Part shown: positions 62,583-64,000 of the stretch, piece after piece
Layout: the number at the start of each line of letters is the position of its first letter
Position numbering within the stretch: the stretch's first letter is position 1
From: JAIXWP01 sp964428835
GTDB lineage: Bacteria; Bacteroidota; Bacteroidia; Flavobacteriales_D; Sanyastnellaceae
Direction: 5' to 3'
DNA length: 64,000 nucleotides
Assembly: GCA_964428835.1 (NCBI GenBank)
Contig: CAYRZQ010000007.1
Location: forward strand, 1-64,000
Translations under genes and position numbers: made by a program
The notes under the pieces: generated by a model
The model's input: only the letters and a program-made list of their open reading frames with translations
The model's database searches: none
What the model was told of the DNA's origin: nothing

Positions 62583-64000
62583 TTATTGTTTTATTACTGA
62601 TTGATTTAAGCTCTTTCCGTTATTCTGTATTTGCATCACATAATAACCAGATGCTAAATTCTCAGTGGATAAGGTAAATCTATAATCGCTACCTGGAGTA
62701 TTGATTTTTTCTGACAAGACTACTCTACCGTCCATTGAGATAAGCTGAATTCTCGTCTCTATGCTTGAATCTAAGCCTTCAATTTGAATATTCACTTCGT
62801 CTCCAAAAGGATTCGGATACACTGTCATTCCAAAGCCATTGGTACCGCCGCCATTGCCGCCGTCATTATCGTTATACCAGCATGAACCATCGTCAATGGT
62901 AGCAGAGGCATCATAATTCAATGCATTGATGTCGGTACAACCGTATAGATCACTGCACATACCGTTTATACTTATTGTCTCTGATTCATCTGCTCCTATT
63001 TCTAATGTCCCGAAGTAAAAGTCACTTAAGTAGTAGAATTCATATCCACCTCCGTTCCAGCCATCACCCCAAGAGTCTAACAAAATCATCTCATAACAAC
63101 CATCTGCAAGACATCCGAAATAAGAATAGCTTGACCAGCTTGAGTAATTATCTCCTTCCATCACTGGCTGAAAATCTTCGTCAACGAGCATCCAACTTAT
63201 TTCATTCCCCCACTCCTGCGTATTAATTATCACCTGAACAAAGTTTTCGCCACAATCCTCGTAATAGACACATGAGCCATCGTCAATGGTTGCCACTTGA
63301 TTGTAGTTTAGAGCACTAGGATCGGTGCACCCCGCAACAGTAGGTACACATGAAGAATTTATTCCAAAAAACACTTGAGAATAGTTGCCGCTAAAAAGTG
63401 TAAACGTTTCAGCCAATTCTCCATTTACATAAATATTCAAATCTCCAGTATCCCAGCCGTCGCCGAAAGCATCATAGAGCGATATCTGATAACAACCATC
63501 AGGCATGCAGAGATAATTGGCTCCTGATCCAGCGGATGTCATAAAAATTCCTTCATCAGAATAGATGACATAACTAGCCTCGCTTATCCAAGGACTGCCC
63601 TCTAAATGGAATTCTACCAAATTCGTAAAACAATCTTGGGCATAGAAACAGCCGAAATTATACTCAGCTTGAGGATCGTAATTCATAGCTAAAGGATCCA
63701 TACATCCCCAAACGGGATAAATACATGAACCATCATTAATCGTAGCCGATGGGTCATAATTGTTGGCACTCGAGTCAGTGCAGCCATAACTTATAACAGG
63801 ACCACAGACACCATTCAAACTGAATACCGTGCCTAACATATCCATGCCTTGAGGCAACTCATTATTTATTATTTGGACATTATTAAAATTGATCCAGAAG
63901 TATCCCCCATACCAGCCAAACGGCCCTTGATTATTAATCATATTCACAGTATAGCATTGGGTGGAATCCAAACACAAATTATAGTATTCTATGGCTCCGC
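62583..64000 (-). CDS. secreted GDGW-module protein with T9SS type A sorting domain, N-terminus missing
   Basis: The frame is open to base 64000, so at least 471 residues are present and the N-terminus lies outside; a TTG at 63977 is internal, not a start. The protein has two complete modules and part of a third. Each pairs a ~100-residue beta domain (DGCYQISLYDAFGDGWDTGD / DGCYEMILLDSWGDGWNGGG) with a Cys-rich linker (GCTDPSALNYNQVATIDDGS / GCTDINALNYDASATIDDGS). The end has the type A sorting motif (YPNPFGDEVNIQIEG, NLASGYYVMQIQNNGKSLN). It is a surface or released T9SS product of unknown activity, possibly a protease or binding protein whose catalytic part is upstream. Confidence 0.88.
   Translation of the reverse strand, partial: GAIEYYNLCLDSTQCYTVNMINNQGPFGWYGGYFWINFNNVQIINNELPQGMDMLGTVFSLNGVCGPVISYGCTDSSANNYDPSATINDGSCIYPVWGCMDPLAMNYDPQAEYNFGCFYAQDCFTNLVEFHLEGSPWISEASYVIYSDEGIFMTSAGSGANYLCMPDGCYQISLYDAFGDGWDTGDLNIYVNGELAETFTLFSGNYSQVFFGINSSCVPTVAGCTDPSALNYNQVATIDDGSCVYYEDCGENFVQVIINTQEWGNEISWMLVDEDFQPVMEGDNYSSWSSYSYFGCLADGCYEMILLDSWGDGWNGGGYEFYYLSDFYFGTLEIGADESETISINGMCSDLYGCTDINALNYDASATIDDGSCWYNDNDGGNGGGTNGFGMTVYPNPFGDEVNIQIEGLDSSIETRIQLISMDGRVVLSEKINTPGSDYRFTLSTENLASGYYVMQIQNNGKSLNQSVIKQ

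Noticed and set aside
63975..63977. TTG at 63977 as the start of the last gene
   Set aside because: The frame is open upstream to the window edge and reads as the same kind of protein; no signal peptide follows this TTG.

Overview
The window is about 40% G+C by eye and comes from a Bacteroidetes (Bacteroidota) chromosome, most likely a free-living Flavobacteriales of the Cryomorphaceae or a related family; the exact genus cannot be fixed from sequence alone. Reasons: several proteins end in type IX secretion system (T9SS) sorting domains (both the type A and the 'gliding motility-associated' type B forms), one gene is a PorP/SprF homologue, DUF4249 and other Bacteroidetes-type lipoproteins are present, bacillithiol synthesis (bshA) is present, the -7 box TAnnTTTG recurs just upstream of genes, and Shine-Dalgarno sites are scarce. 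No phage, transposon, CRISPR array or tRNA was found.

Layout. 1-5299: a very large secreted adhesin on the minus strand, cut by the window edge, with a Gly-rich N-terminal region, a DUF11 module, eight alternating Ig/cadherin-like repeats and thrombospondin type-3 repeats. 5529-12735: outer-membrane protein, GT22-like mannosyltransferase, acyl-CoA carboxylase carboxyltransferase, substrate-binding lipoprotein, small barrel protein, and an ECF sigma factor with a 66-residue partner. 13041-16228: uvrA and msrB. 16232-20972: a T9SS operon of SprB-like adhesin, PorP/SprF and a small secreted protein that shares a domain with the adhesin's N-terminus. 21026-25978: hydrolase, fused branched-chain-type 2-oxoacid dehydrogenase E1, AT-hook basic protein and a flavoprotein. 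25967-32004: amine-oxidase-like flavoprotein, a TPR/coiled-coil surface protein overlapping aroQ, and bshA with a small membrane protein. 32065-36836: GH3/beta-lactamase fusion, cmk and ctlX. 36903-40472: lipoprotein, small secreted protein and an RnfD-like/DUF2330 fusion. 40523-50472: giant beta-helix T9SS protein, lipoprotein, SPFH protein, long GAPDH and HtrA protease, most with clear hairpin terminators. 50638-62582: DUF4249, DUF983, a lamin-tail/Ig T9SS protein, MsbA-like ABC exporter, purB, MBL hydrolase, a conserved unassigned protein, YkgJ-type protein, the SRP RNA gene and a GT2 glycosyltransferase. 62583-64000: another T9SS protein, missing its N-terminus.

Metabolic housekeeping genes (uvrA, cmk, purB, gap, aroQ, bshA, E1) are interleaved with large surface proteins; together with SprF this points to a cell whose envelope is built around T9SS export and adhesion or gliding. 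Nothing in the window is a clearly new defence or mobile system. The most unusual items are the domain shared between the secreted 194-residue protein and the SprB-like adhesin of the same operon, the in-frame fusion of an RnfD/UnbU-like membrane protein to a DUF2330 protein, an orphan terminator-like hairpin in a divergent promoter region, and tightly packed convergent gene pairs with no room for terminators.
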